A DNA stretch of 64,000 nucleotides from NCBI GenBank assembly GCA_008921705.1, contig VFFE01007072.1:941824-1005823 (forward strand), written 5' to 3'. This DNA comes from Burhinus oedicnemus (taxonomy: Eukaryota; Chordata; Aves; Charadriiformes; Burhinidae). The position numbers and the translations under genes are program-made. The notes under the pieces are model-generated. The model saw only the letters and a list, made by a program, of their open reading frames with translations, did not search any database and was not told where the DNA came from. Position 1 is the stretch's first letter; each line of letters starts with the position of its first letter. This document shows positions 24,701-34,590 of this stretch, in pieces.

Positions 24701-27700
24701 TAATGAGTTTATGAGTCTAATCATGTTGCTATCTTCAAAAAAATGTTTGCGCTAGAAATTTATAAAATATTAGCCAGCTTCCGGACTCTCCCGTGTCTGT
24801 GTTAGAATGGGAAAATCTTAGGATCTTCCCAGCATAAGTACTTCCTTGTTCTTCCAGAGATGTAGATCCTGTTCCTCTCCCATTTACACCCTTTTAATAT
24901 CACTGGGTAATGACCTTTTGCCATCTGGCATCACAGAACCTGGCCTATTAATTTCATTGGCAACACACTCGATGAACAGCAAGGCGGGGATTACGCACTC
25001 CCGTGTTCTTAAGTATCAAGTACTTCAGATGCAAAATAAATGGTATCTGAGCATACAAATCTGACCAGCGTACTGCACCATTACCACAGATACCTTTAAA
25101 AGTGATTCCTTACAATACTTCTTTTTACTAGCAATGAATGGCTAGAACAATATAGGTTACTTTTTAATGCCTTCCATTTAATCTTGCACTGAAATGCAGC
25201 AGCTCTGGGAATAAAACGTCGCAGCTACATTGAGTTTGAAGGTGAAGCTTCAGACAGAGGTAAAGAATGCTGTAGTTTATGATGAGTACCTTAAGAACTT
25301 AATTTCATGAGCTGGAAGAAGCCAAGCTAATGCTTTCACTTCCTATCTAAAACCACAGACTCAGGGCGGTTGTGAGGACCTGGTTCAGTACTGGCACACG
25401 TCATGACCCCTACACTCGGTCTGCTTCCTGCAACAGTCTGCTTTGCTGGTGTGATTTGCGATCTAACGAGCTGAGATGGCTCTGCCCTTCTGTAGGGACA
25501 ACCTCCCTATCACATCATTTTGGTCTTCTAACTGAAAATTTGGTTCCATGATTCCACCAGCCTACCAAAAAAATAACTCTCGGGTTTACTCCCTACCTAC
25601 CGCCCTGAGCCCCACGGGGTCTGCCTGCAGCTCACTCTCCTGCACCGAGAACCCGGCTCTGTCCCAGCACTGCGTGACCGACATGCCACTTCTCTTCTAA
25701 AACTTGTATGTTTTATAAAGATGAAGTAAACTGGCTCTGAATGAAGATTTTTTTTTATGTATACATTCAAATTATAGATCCAGCTCACTTGTCTTTGTTG
25801 CTATTTTAATCCCCGTCAGCTAATATAGAGTAGCCAATTCAATCGCAAGAACAAATTTTCCTCTTTTCCAATGCAGTTGTCCCTGAAGTGTAAGTGGAAT
25901 TAACTCTTTTTATTCATTTGGACTCTATCTTTCCTAAAGAGGCTTCATCTAAGGGCCTCACTTCTGCCACAGCATGGCACTTCTTAAGTGATAGTCTTAT
26001 TAAGGTTGGAAAGGACAATTTAATCGTACATCTGCATTAACACAAGTCACAGCATTTGCACCAAGTAATATTGGGTGCCTAAATCAAGACCTCTTACTGC
26101 TTAAGAAAATATTATTAAGTGCTTTCTCCTATAGCCTGTCTATGAATCCAATTTTTATATAGCTGTACTTGGACAGGCTGAAGAATGAAACACCGAGAGT
26201 GTGGATATTCCCCAAAGCCTCTTCTAGTTACCCTTGACTAACCCCTGTAACTTGTCCAATCTGTGATTTCTACAGGTGGAGATCCCACTTTTTCTTGTTG
26301 TCTCAATGCACAATCTCTCACATTGTAAAAAATTCCTTATTAGTCATTGAAGTTTGATGTACCACTCCATTTTTCTTAAATGACTGGATCTGTTTCATGC
26401 CATCTATTTAACAAGAGGGTGCAGCACATTTTTTAATGATGAATGGCTTTCCATTGATGAAAAATGCACCCACCCTTGGTAAATCTACAGCTATTACTCT
26501 AGTAATAAGGAAGTCCTGGTAATCCCATTAATTGTTGATGTGGTCAGGTTTTCTTCTATGGTTTTTACTCAGTAATAGATAATACAGCATCCCACAGTCC
26601 AAGACTTGCACGGACACACACATTCCCTTCACAGAACAGACTGCAACATGCAGCACAGAAGCTACAAAGACAAGCATCAACCCACTTTTCATGCAGACAT
26701 CTGTGGAAACCCAAGACAATACCCAGCACAGATGAAAATCTGACACCGTGAAAATGATTAGGGACAGCAATCAGACAGGCAGACAGCATGTCCTCGTGCA
26801 GAAACCCCAGTTTTCCTTCTCTGCAATGCACAACCCCCAACAAACCCAAAGCTGTTACTGCAGCAGAATCTGCTGCTCTGGGTCATGCCTCTGCCCTTGG
26901 TGACACGTTTTCAGGTCCCAAATGGTTAGGTGGACCATTTCAAGACTGCTCAAGTCCCCTCTGCAACATGCAGGAGTAAAAACAACAAGATTTTCTCTAT
27001 TTTCCCGACACAGCAATTTACATTGGAAATCACATATGAGGCAAGTGAGAAGTTTTGGTGCAGGGGATGATTCAGGATTACCAATAATTCAAATTCAATA
27101 CTCAGGGTATGAGAGCATGGGGTTTTGTAGGGAAAAATGGAGGCACTTGCTTCCTGAAGAACCTACAACTATATGAAGCAAGCCAATAAAAATTGAAAAT
27201 AATTTGACACAATTTGAGAGGAATTGATTTTAAAAATTGAGCAAAAAAATACTTGAACAATACGTGTGTGAGACCATGGAAAGTTTTGCCTTTGGAAGTA
27301 CCAATTGCTACGAACTATTAATGGCAACCAGAATACTATTAATCTAAATAAGCACAACCGACAGCCATAACAATAGGATTAATAAATCAGTATCACTAAA
27401 TGGATGATCAGCCTTTGCATTTTTTTGTGTTTTTAAAAGAAAAGCACATCACACCTGTCTTCCCTTCCTTCCCAGAAACACATTATGTAGCTGCAGTAAT
27501 CCATTCATCCATCAGTGGCTGAGCCATATGTATGCAGGATCCCACTCTTTTATTTAGTAAACCATTATGAGAAAAAGCTCTTCAGTCAAACTAATGCTAT
27601 AAATGCAATCAATATCTCAGTATTTTACCAGAATATTTTATACATAATTTTCAACATAGAGCTAGATTACCATTACTATTACTGTTTGACTACTATGATC

Positions 27701-30700
27701 CTATTAGTACAATGAGCTTTGCAACTCATTGCCACAGGACATTGTAAACGAGTTCAAAATGCAACTGAACATAGTAATGGAGGAAAATTCTAATAAAGGG
27801 CTATTAAACATAAACATCACCTTTAGATCAGGAAATCCCAAACCATAAACCGTTTGAGTCTGGGGGAGTTTTTTGAAAAATAGCACCATTTTTCTGCCTT
27901 TTTCTTCCATCTCCTCTATGCATCAGTTAACCCCTGCCATAGACAGCATATGGGGCTTTTTACGGCTTTTTGTCTGAATTAATTTTTTCTTAGATGCAGT
28001 ACAGGCATTAGTATGTTGTTAACTACATTTCTAGACTCCAATCCCCAATACCACACTTCTTTGTAAGACTACTGGAGGTCACTTAATAGACACTTACAGA
28101 ATAGATCAGCAAGATTATCTTCTATGCAGACTGAAGTATTCTGAATATTAATATGCAACCTGAAAATCAGAAGGTATCCTCGGACCTACATCTAGTGCCA
28201 AAGTAGAAGTAATCTATTTTTCAGAAGTCTTGCAAAAATGCAAAAGAATGGTGGAAGGTAATGTATGATTTTTTTTTTAAAGTATGATTTTTACTAGTTT
28301 TACTGCAGCAACTTGACACAAACCGAATGAAAAGACTCTTCTTATCCCCAGGCTCACCAAATAAGCTAGAGGGGAACATCACTAAATTGTCCTTTCTACT
28401 GGCCTAAGACACACAGAATTTATGCTTACGTTAGCAAGTCAGGTCACCTGTTACAGCAGATTTGTAGAGTAAAACAGATGGTGTCGAGCACCTGACATCC
28501 ACATTATGCATGATTCAGGGGGGGTTATTTTGGACTAACTTCAGCCTGCTCTCCTGGACTGAGCATGCATTAGTGGTTACAGTGCATCTGGTGCGTCTCT
28601 GGAGTCTGTCTCTGCGATTTACTTTTATCAAACCAGTTTACTTTTGTAAATCCACTTTGTGCACTCCAAGTCTGCTCTGATGTGCAAACTAAAATACAGT
28701 AAATAAGGATGATCAGGAGATGTCTTTCAAAAGCATGTTCCTAAATCAAATTAAAATGCTAATTCAATGCATTTTGTGTCATTCCTCACATGTCTCCTCC
28801 TAAGCCATACTCTGACCAACTTGTCAGCAAATTCTCAGTCACATAAAACCTCTGATTGACCTGAATGCCCATACTTAAAGGTGGGCAAAGTACTAAACAC
28901 CTTAACCTCTGCTGTAAGGAACAGCACTATTTGAGCACATGAAAATGCTGTGATCAGAAGTTACTAGTTCTGAACACTGATCTTCCTCAAAGCTTCACAG
29001 AAAGCAGGGTTTCTCCCTAATCCTGCTGGCACTGGCCTGTTTTGCACTTGCTGGAGAAGAAGTCATGTTGCAATTTGAAAGGAGGAAGAAACGACAAGTT
29101 TTGGCTTCAGTTTACTGGAATCAGAAGTAAAGGCAATGAGCATGTTCACCCTTTAAGCCTTAAGAAATCAGTCTATCAGTACTACACTTGGCCAAGTTAC
29201 AGATTTGTCATTCACATGATTGTGTAAAATTGTGTTCATCCTTGTTTAGGAAAGGTTATTTCAGCCCAGAAGAGGTACCAAGAAAGATTAGGATATGGAA
29301 AGCCTTACTTTGAAAAGAATCTTGACTTGTTCAATATCTTGGCAATTCAAAACTACCTATAGATTCAGTACAGATAGACAGTGAGCACACAGAGAGAGAA
29401 CTTGCTCTGTTAAAGGATAATGCTGGCAAATGAAAAGGGGATTCTCTCATCAGAGGAAGTTTGGGAACAGCCTTTTACTGAGAAACAGGTGCAAGAAACC
29501 CAAGTAGTTTAAATACAGCTCCCAATGCATTTCTGAAAGCAAATACACCATTTGGTTTCCTGGAAGAGCTGGGGAATGGACTGAAAAGATCTAGGCAGTT
29601 TCTTTCAGTTTTAAACCCTAAGCACATCCTTTATATCCCAATACCGATGGAAGCCAGTGACACCCAAGATCTTCTTCACCTCAACAAACTAACTCCTACT
29701 CTGATTCAGAGTGCACTCTATTGCAAAGGGCTTTCTTAGGGCTACTGAAATACAAGGCTTAATTTAAAAAAAAAATCACAGATGTGTTGGGTTTTTTTTT
29801 TCCCCTATGAATATTAAATACTATCAGTAACAAAATAATTACTAAAACAAAACAAAACCTAGTGTCATTAACTGCATCTATTGACCTATTGGGTGAAATT
29901 TACCTCTAGTGTCATGGGCTCAGTTCTGAAAGGACTGAAAAACTCAGTCCTTGTCCATCTCCCTGGGCCAAATCCTGGGTACCTCTGAGGATGGCCATCT
30001 CCATGCAAGGAGCTGGGATGAAATGTAAATACTGAAATCTAAGTCTAGTGTAAGTCAGTGTCATGCAAGTAAATACTTATTCAAAATGAGTTACCCAAGG
30101 TTAAAAAGTAATTCTTTGATTGTGTCACTCAACACATTAGGCCTAAAGCTATATTTTTCTATACCATCTTTATGTCAGCATACACAAAACAGTCAATGCT
30201 AGCATAAAAGGCCTGTGCAGTACATTTATTTGAGCCCTTAGAAGATGCTTTTGAAAGAGAAATAAGGTGATTGTAAAATTTCATTTCAGATCTTGGGCAT
30301 GGAAAAAGTACACGCCCTTTTCTTTCATCTTTAAATGTAAGGCAAAGAGCCACTTGCTTTTTCTTGTTGAATTAAAATGAACTGGAAGACAAAGCACATA
30401 AAGCAAAAATCCTTCAAGCATTATCCCCTTAAATCACTGCTTTGTGAGAGAAAAGAAAGTGGCTTTTCAGCATATGAAAATATTATTATATAGCTTGGGT
30501 TTGTGGTTTTGGGTTGTAGACCAAAGAAGTATGTTTAATTTGCTGAGAAAGATAAATCTGTTTCTGTTTTGCATTCCACAACTATTCTGAAGCATATTTT
30601 CCCCCGTGATAAATAATCGTTCAAGGCATCTGTCAGATCACTCCTACTGTTTGCATTGGGTTCAAAGTAAAACCTCACAACTCTCCTACTTTGCTTCCTA

Positions 30701-33700
30701 CACAAAGTATTTGGACAAAGCTAAGGCAGGAGGCCTTCACCTACCCTCAGCCCTTAGGCAGAATGCCTCACTGAAATCATGCACAGACCCAAGAGAAACC
30801 TCAGTGGCAAAATATAGCACTGAATGATTTTGAAGAGGTCCTCCTAATCAATAGCTTGTCAAATCAAAACAGTATCTCTAGATCCAGTACATGACAGTGC
30901 CATGCTGGATCAGATCCATGGCTGTCTATTGCAAATAACCATTGTAAAATATTTGTCATCGAGAGAGAAATGACTCCTATCCATCTGGGAGATACTCAAA
31001 TCTCATCCTCCTCACCCTGCTGTCCTGGGGGCCCCGACGCAATCACCGAATTTAACCTCTTTGGGCTGACAGCCATGCAGAACGGCTTCCCCCATGAGTC
31101 GCTGCAGGCTCACTGAGAGCACAGCCCAGACGAAGCACCTTTCGGCAGACCACAGCTGAGCGTCAGGTACACAACAAAAGCTAAATCAGAGTCTTTTTCA
31201 CTGTTTTGAGTTTAGCGTATAAAGCTGTTCCACCGTTCTGCCAACGGCTTCAATGCAATCCACTCACTTTGGACATAACGAGACCTACTTTTGTACGGAA
31301 GATGCTTTGTAAGTGGAGGCTGCTCTTTTATATAACAAATATAACTAGTGACTATTCAGAGCAACCTGTATTCACAACTGAGGGTATCAACTGCTGTCTC
31401 CATTTCTCTGTCAGTAAAGCAGTATGTCAACAATTCAAATCTTTTAGAGACTTTGTGACGCACAGTTAATTGCCACTCACAAAGCAATTTAGGACTCACA
31501 AAGCAATTTAGGGGTCTAAAATATTGTTTCATTTTCAGTAGTAGGAAAATTACGTTCAACTGAGGAGCAGTTTTGCATCTTATCAAAGAAGGGCTAAATT
31601 GAAAGTCTTCATTTATATGAGTTACATTTGCCTGGAAGCTTGTGGAAGGAGAAAGCAGAAAAGACTAACCAGCTGCTCACCAAAACATGTGTCTTATCCA
31701 TAACTCGTATTTTGGAACATAATTCGCTAGAGTGACAGCAAGATTTAGAGATAACCCAAACCTGGGATGTTACCACCATGACTGCAGTCTGCCCTTGCAC
31801 TGAACAGAATTACTAACAACTGACCATCTAGCTAGAGAAACAGTATGTCCAGTATTATGTCCAAACAGGTGTTTTTCTCCAGGAACACCATCAGAGTAAT
31901 AAATCTACTAGCACAAAAGTTAAATACAGAAGGAACAAAATTAAAGTTTCTGTGAGATTTCAGCAGTGGGTCTTACTTAAATTGTGACAATATCTTTTAA
32001 AAATCCTTCTGGTAACCTTGGTGTTTTATTTTTAACCAACACACATGCAGACAGACAGAAAGAAAGTCAGACAGAAAGATAACTCCTACCCTCGCGGGCT
32101 GCAAAGCCACTGCTGCCTACACACAGCAAACCCAACAGGCAGGCCAGAAAAAGCATGTCACATGCGCCCAGAGATCCAAAATAGAGAAAGGTCAAGCTTA
32201 AGGGTCAAGATAGTTACGTGACAAGTAACGAGATCCAGCTCTGGGGAATTTCTTTCAATTCAGTCTGATTTCATAACGCTTGTCTGTTTGTAAGCAGTTT
32301 TAGTGTTCCAGCAAACGCCACATACACGTGTGCAGCACCACAGCAGGTCCCCTTTCTGAAACCTTAGCAAAGAGGCCGAGGCTGAAAGTACATCATGTCC
32401 AAAGAGCCTTTTTTAGCTATGGTGTCTCCAAACTAGGTTTAAGGTATGTGAGCCAAACGCACACAACTTTGAACTGCTCTTGCACCTCTTACAAGTCTTC
32501 TTATAAAACAGGTACTAAAACTACTTTTCTGAGCTCTAGTACATCTAACAGTACTTCACCGACAGTACATAAATTTCACAATAACTTTAAGTAAACTGCT
32601 TTTAAATAATAATTTAAAGAAAAAGTTGAATGATAAAGCTCTCTGGTAGGTACTCCTGCCACTGACGTATTTCAGCTCTGAGACTCATCTGCCAGAGGAT
32701 TATGCTGAACTTCACCAAACACTATTACTTTATGGGAGAACATGAACACATTACATTTAATCAAAATCAAAATACTGATGTGATTATTTTATGACAGCCA
32801 CAGATAAGAAGCCAAGCTGATAACAGGCTATTGCTGAAATTCCCAGATTAACTTCCCATGCACTCATATAGACAAAGAAGACACAACATCATATCCTAGA
32901 CAAAAAAGTTGTCCTGCATTTCAACTTGCTGACCACGAGCGTGACAATTTTTGCTTCCCTTGCACCATTAATCAGTTTGGGTTTGTTTCTCAAAAAGCTC
33001 TTTCAGAAAGTTGTACAGAGCGTAATAAACATGCATTACTCATCGGATCCTGGAAATCTTGTTGCATGTATAAAGAGCTTTCAAAATAAATGGATCTTAG
33101 TTCTAATGCTCTGCCACAACATAAATGCCACTGTACTCACCAAAACAACCCAGGAACAAGTTACTGTGCAGGCATGCATGACAGCCTGTTCTGGATATTA
33201 TTTTTTACTGTTTTTCTTTGAACTTTTTCTTATCCAAAAGATTAATAGCCTTCAAATAGATGTTACACAGTATTTGTCAGTATGCAGGTTTTAATTATTC
33301 TGATATAATATACAATTCCGTACAGCTAAATGGATTAAATTACATTGTGAAAGATTTACTGCACTGCTAACATCTCTAAATTTGCATCTGGAAGTACCTT
33401 GCTAAATCACCAAGTAAACAAAACCTTATTAAAGTGAGGGCTTACACCAGATTTAACAACACAGCTTTTTCTGTAGTAGCTACTGACACAGCTACTAATT
33501 CATCACTTTTTTGCACATGAAGCTGAATTTTCTAAGCCAAAACAAGCACCACATGCTTGTGCTTTTTTCTGGAGTTCACAGTGGTTTTCCCGGATAAGAA
33601 AGCCAGCCCAGTATCTGAGATACTGACCAGTGCCCGTGCGGCAGAGATTACAGAGACAGGCAGAGACAGAGCTTGTGTAAATCAAAAACAAACATCCCAG

Positions 33701-34135
33701 CCTACAGTTTCTAAATTCATTCCTAGATACGGTGTTTTGTGTCAGCCCAGTATAATGAAGCCTTACAGAAAGAGAGAGGACGATAGGAAAAAAGGCAAAA
33801 GAAAAGCAAATCATGCCACTACCTTAAGAATGGGATGAAAATCCCTGCTGCCTCCCTGGAGCTGGACGTGTCCATTGCACTCCAAACCTCACCAGGAAAG
33901 CTCGGCGTGATGAAATGAAAAGGGTTTACCAAGAAAACAGAGAGGAGGCAAAAAAAACCCAAAACCAAAAAAACCCAAGCAAAAAAAAAAAAAAAAATCA
34001 ACCCCAAAACAAAAAACCCCAGAAGAAAAGCTGTATGCCTTTACAGCCTGATCGCTGCAGCTGTAATGCATCTTAAAGCCTATCTACCTCTCTGAAGGGA
34101 CTTACCACAAGTGTGCAGCACAGGAACTTGTTCAT
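18368..34135 (-). CDS. TNFRSF11B: Osteoprotegerin (TNF receptor superfamily member 11B), complete five-exon gene
   Basis: The coding sequence is the join of 34135-34106, 24627-24258, 20619-20425, 20104-19880 and 18756-18368, read on the minus strand. It is 1209 nt and 402 residues, against 401 in the human protein. Every junction has GT/AG and the frame stays open throughout (phases 0,1,1,1). The product starts MNKFLCCTLV-LLDIS, a hydrophobic leader. Four cysteine-rich TNFR domains follow at roughly residues 22-187, then two death-domain-homologous regions at roughly 199-366, and a basic tail ending ARCV. From the family: OPG is a secreted soluble decoy that binds RANKL (TNFSF11) and TRAIL. 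It dimerises through a C-terminal cysteine, binds heparan sulfate through the basic tail, and restrains osteoclast formation. No transmembrane segment follows the receptor domains, which fits a secreted form. The penultimate cysteine matches the human dimerisation cysteine. No break or frameshift is seen. Confidence 0.97.
18757..19879 (-). other. TNFRSF11B intron 4
   Basis: This is a 1123 bp phase-1 intron between the death-domain exons, starting CAAG|gtactt and ending cctatag|AT. I see no coding sequence or clear repeat in it. A 108-residue open frame on the opposite strand (19229-19555) has no recognisable features. Confidence 0.9.
19880..20104 (-). CDS. TNFRSF11B: TNFRSF11B exon 4 (first death-domain-like region)
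   Basis: This 225 nt exon begins after ttatttcag at 20105 and ends at ATTCAAG|gtactt. It has no internal ATG start of its own, so it is easily missed. Translation in the frame set by exon 3 is open throughout: DVTLCEESFFRFAVPTHL, then a segment with DSLPGTKVSTENIERIK, then TFQLLKLWKQQNKEQD and a final VKKIIQ. The human exon has the same length and closely matching sequence. It encodes the first death-domain-homologous region, reported to be involved in OPG cytotoxic or dimerisation behaviour; the exact role is less settled than that of the CRDs. Confidence 0.96.
20105..20424 (-). other. TNFRSF11B intron 3 (short)
   Basis: This 320 bp phase-1 intron separates CRD4 from the first death-domain-like exon, with donor gtatgt and acceptor ttatttcag. 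It is by far the shortest intron of the gene. It contains a small G run (cggggcggggggagc around 20165-20180 on the plus strand) and nothing else notable. Confidence 0.93.
20425..20619 (-). CDS. TNFRSF11B: TNFRSF11B exon 3 (rest of CRD3 and CRD4)
   Basis: This 195 nt exon has acceptor tttccacag|GTACCCC and donor GAATAG|gtatgt, phase 1 at both ends. It covers residues 134-198 with the boundary codons split. It contains CQRCPEGFFSNETSSKAAC and HTNCS, and so keeps two N-glycosylation sequons (NET, NCS) seen in human OPG. The human NAT sequon in the next block reads NAV here, so that site is lost. The exon has one codon more than the human exon (DTT-PQKCGI against EST-QKCGI), which accounts for the 402 versus 401 residue length. 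Confidence 0.97.
20620..24257 (-). other. TNFRSF11B intron 2
   Basis: This 3638 bp phase-1 intron contains a cluster of TAATTA-centred inverted repeats (20891-20953), a 16 bp palindrome around a CACGTG core (21569-21584), a GC-rich and CpG-bearing patch at about 21900-22440, and a pogo/Tigger-like transposon terminus at 23086-23140. No coding exon is seen. Confidence 0.9.
23086..23140. mobile_element. Possible pogo/Tigger-like DNA transposon terminus
   Basis: A TA dinucleotide is followed by CAGTGGAACCTCATTAACCC, and 25 bp further on by GGTTAATGAAGG, an inverted repeat of CCTCATTAACC with one inserted base. Tigger/pogo elements insert at TA and have termini beginning CAGT with a TTA.CC-type core that is repeated inverted close to the end. 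I did not find the opposite terminus. Confidence 0.35.
24258..24627 (-). CDS. TNFRSF11B: TNFRSF11B exon 2 (end of signal peptide, CRD1, CRD2, start of CRD3)
   Basis: This 370 nt exon is preceded by a pyrimidine-rich acceptor (ttttcccgttgctag) and followed by CCAG|gtatgt. It encodes residues 11-133 and the first base of codon 134. The leader ends near LLDISVKW. The cysteine pattern then follows TNFR domains, with recognisable blocks such as LLCDQCPPGTYVKQHC, CAPCPDQYYAEEWNS and CKELQYVKQEC. These stretches are nearly identical to human OPG and include the CRD2-CRD3 surface known to contact RANKL. The open frame runs past the donor into the intron (MYHLSTCT...); that extension is intronic and not part of the protein. 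Confidence 0.97.
27715..27850 (+). mobile_element. Probable old CR1/L2-type LINE remnant in OPG intron 1
   Basis: The phrase 'caactcattgccacaggaca' with following 'gagttcaaaatgcaactgaa' and 'atggaggaaaattctaataa' resembles the 'aactccttgccacaggatgt ... gggttcaaaaaagaactaga ... ggctatta' block of old amniote LINE 3' regions. Support is by pattern only. Confidence 0.4.
31475..31512. repeat. Perfect 19 bp tandem duplication
   Basis: The unit actcacaaagcaatttagg occurs twice head to tail (31475-31493 and 31494-31512) without a mismatch. This is consistent with a recent slippage or repair duplication, in OPG intron 1. Confidence 0.97.
32047..32084. repeat. Short degenerate (GACA)/(GAAA) tract
   Basis: Alternating cagacagacag and aaagaaag units form a short low-complexity tract directly downstream, on the OPG sense strand, of the donor of the orphan signal-peptide segment. 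Confidence 0.8.
33950..34020. repeat. A/C-rich low-complexity tract just inside OPG intron 1
   Basis: Runs of A up to 17 bases alternate with CCC. On the OPG sense strand this is a T-rich, G-interrupted tract starting about 85 bp after the exon 1 donor. No gene-like content is present. Confidence 0.9.
34106..34135 (-). CDS. TNFRSF11B: TNFRSF11B coding exon 1 (start codon and first half of signal peptide)
   Basis: On the minus strand the ATG at 34135-34133 opens ten codons, MNKFLCCTLV, followed directly by a consensus donor GTG|gtaag. The exon ends in phase 0. The human first coding exon also contributes ten residues (MNNLLCCALV), so both the start and the junction are well supported. The coding part is too short to be found as an open reading frame on its own. 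The context before the ATG (gaccaca-ATG-A) has an A at -3, favourable for initiation. The rest of the exon upstream is 5' untranslated sequence. Confidence 0.95.
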
Positions 34136-34242
34136 TGTGGTCGGTGGAAGAAACCTCAGTGAGCTGGGAAATCAGGCAGAGAGTAAGCTCCCGCTCCAGT
34201 CTCCTAGCAGCCTGCTTACATCCCCCAACATTAAAGACACGA

Positions 34243-34252
34243 TATATATATA
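34243..34252 (-). promoter_or_regulatory. TATA-like element, candidate TNFRSF11B core promoter
   Basis: A (TA)5 run flanked by GC-containing sequence (sense strand gggacTATATATATAtcgtg) lies about 110 bp upstream of the ATG. A start site 25-30 bp downstream would fall near 34215 and leave a 5' leader of about 80 nt. The location fits a core promoter. The assignment is inferred and no transcript end was available. Confidence 0.5.
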
Positions 34253-34314
34253 GTCCCGGTGTAACAGGAAGCTTGGGCTCAGCTTTGATCACTCATTCCC
34301 TACCATGACCAAAC

Positions 34315-34360
34315 TTTTCTCTCTCGCGCTCTCTCTCTCCCCCTCTTTTTTTTTTTTTTT
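34315..34360 (-). repeat. Polypurine/polypyrimidine tract (GA/CT with terminal A15) in the OPG upstream region
   Basis: The plus strand reads cttttctctctcgcgctctctctctcccctc followed by 15 T. On the OPG sense strand this is A15 then a GA-rich run containing a CGCG. It lies about 180-225 bp upstream of the ATG and just upstream of the TATA-like element. GA/CT tracts of this kind are common nucleosome-depleted promoter elements; function here is inferred. Confidence 0.6.
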
Positions 34361-34408
34361 AAGGAACCTGTAAAACTTGATGACTTAATGGAACCCTTTG
34401 AGTGCTGT

Positions 34409-34415
34409 AACCACA
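34409..34415 (+). promoter_or_regulatory. RUNX-type site AACCACA upstream of TNFRSF11B
   Basis: A perfect AACCACA (TGTGGTT on the OPG sense strand) sits about 275 bp upstream of the ATG. RUNX2/Cbfa1 is known to regulate the mammalian OPG promoter through such OSE2-type sites. A 7 bp match is expected often by chance, so position and known biology are the only support. Confidence 0.35.
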
Positions 34416-34530
34416 GACTGGAAAATGCAGGAGGGAGTGTCAGGGGCTGGCCAGGGGAGGGTTTAATTGGGCTCTGTCTGGCTGTCTGTCTGTCCCCCCC
34501 CTCCTCTTCCCTCAGCAGCTGGCTTATAGT

Positions 34531-34590
34531 CTCATAGAATAGTTTGGGTTGGAAAGGACCTTTAAAGGTCATCTTGTCCAATGCTTGGAG
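34531..34590 (-). mobile_element. CR1 LINE 3' terminus, short, in the OPG upstream region
   Basis: The plus strand reads catagaatagtttgggttg and continues with ggaaaggacctttaaaggtc, then atcttgtccaatgc. This is the reverse complement of the conserved last ~60 bp of avian CR1. Its sense orientation is the same as TNFRSF11B. It lies about 400 bp upstream of the OPG ATG. Confidence 0.88.

Larger units (their letters stand above)
24628..34105 (-). other. TNFRSF11B intron 1 (large)
   Basis: This 9478 bp phase-0 intron runs from gtaag at 34105 to ttgctag at 24628. A large first intron is also a feature of the mammalian gene. It holds an A/C-rich tract just after exon 1 (33950-34020), an orphan signal-peptide-like open segment on the sense strand (32091-32156), a 19 bp tandem duplication (31475-31512), an old CR1-like remnant (27715-27850), and otherwise unremarkable AT-rich sequence. 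Confidence 0.9.

Noticed and set aside
25990..26340. CR1-like phrase 'aaggttggaaaggacaattt'
   Set aside because: Only about 20 bases resemble CR1 and the flanks do not continue the pattern, so I did not call an element.
26565..26849. Signal-like segment MKSGLMLVFVASVLHVAVC on the minus strand in OPG intron 1
   Set aside because: It has no good donor after it and overlaps another open frame of similar length. It is a reminder that hydrophobic leader-like stretches occur by chance here.
30880..30960. Phrase 'catgctggatcagatccatg' resembling an old reptile repeat
   Set aside because: Similarity covers too few bases to separate from chance without a repeat library search.
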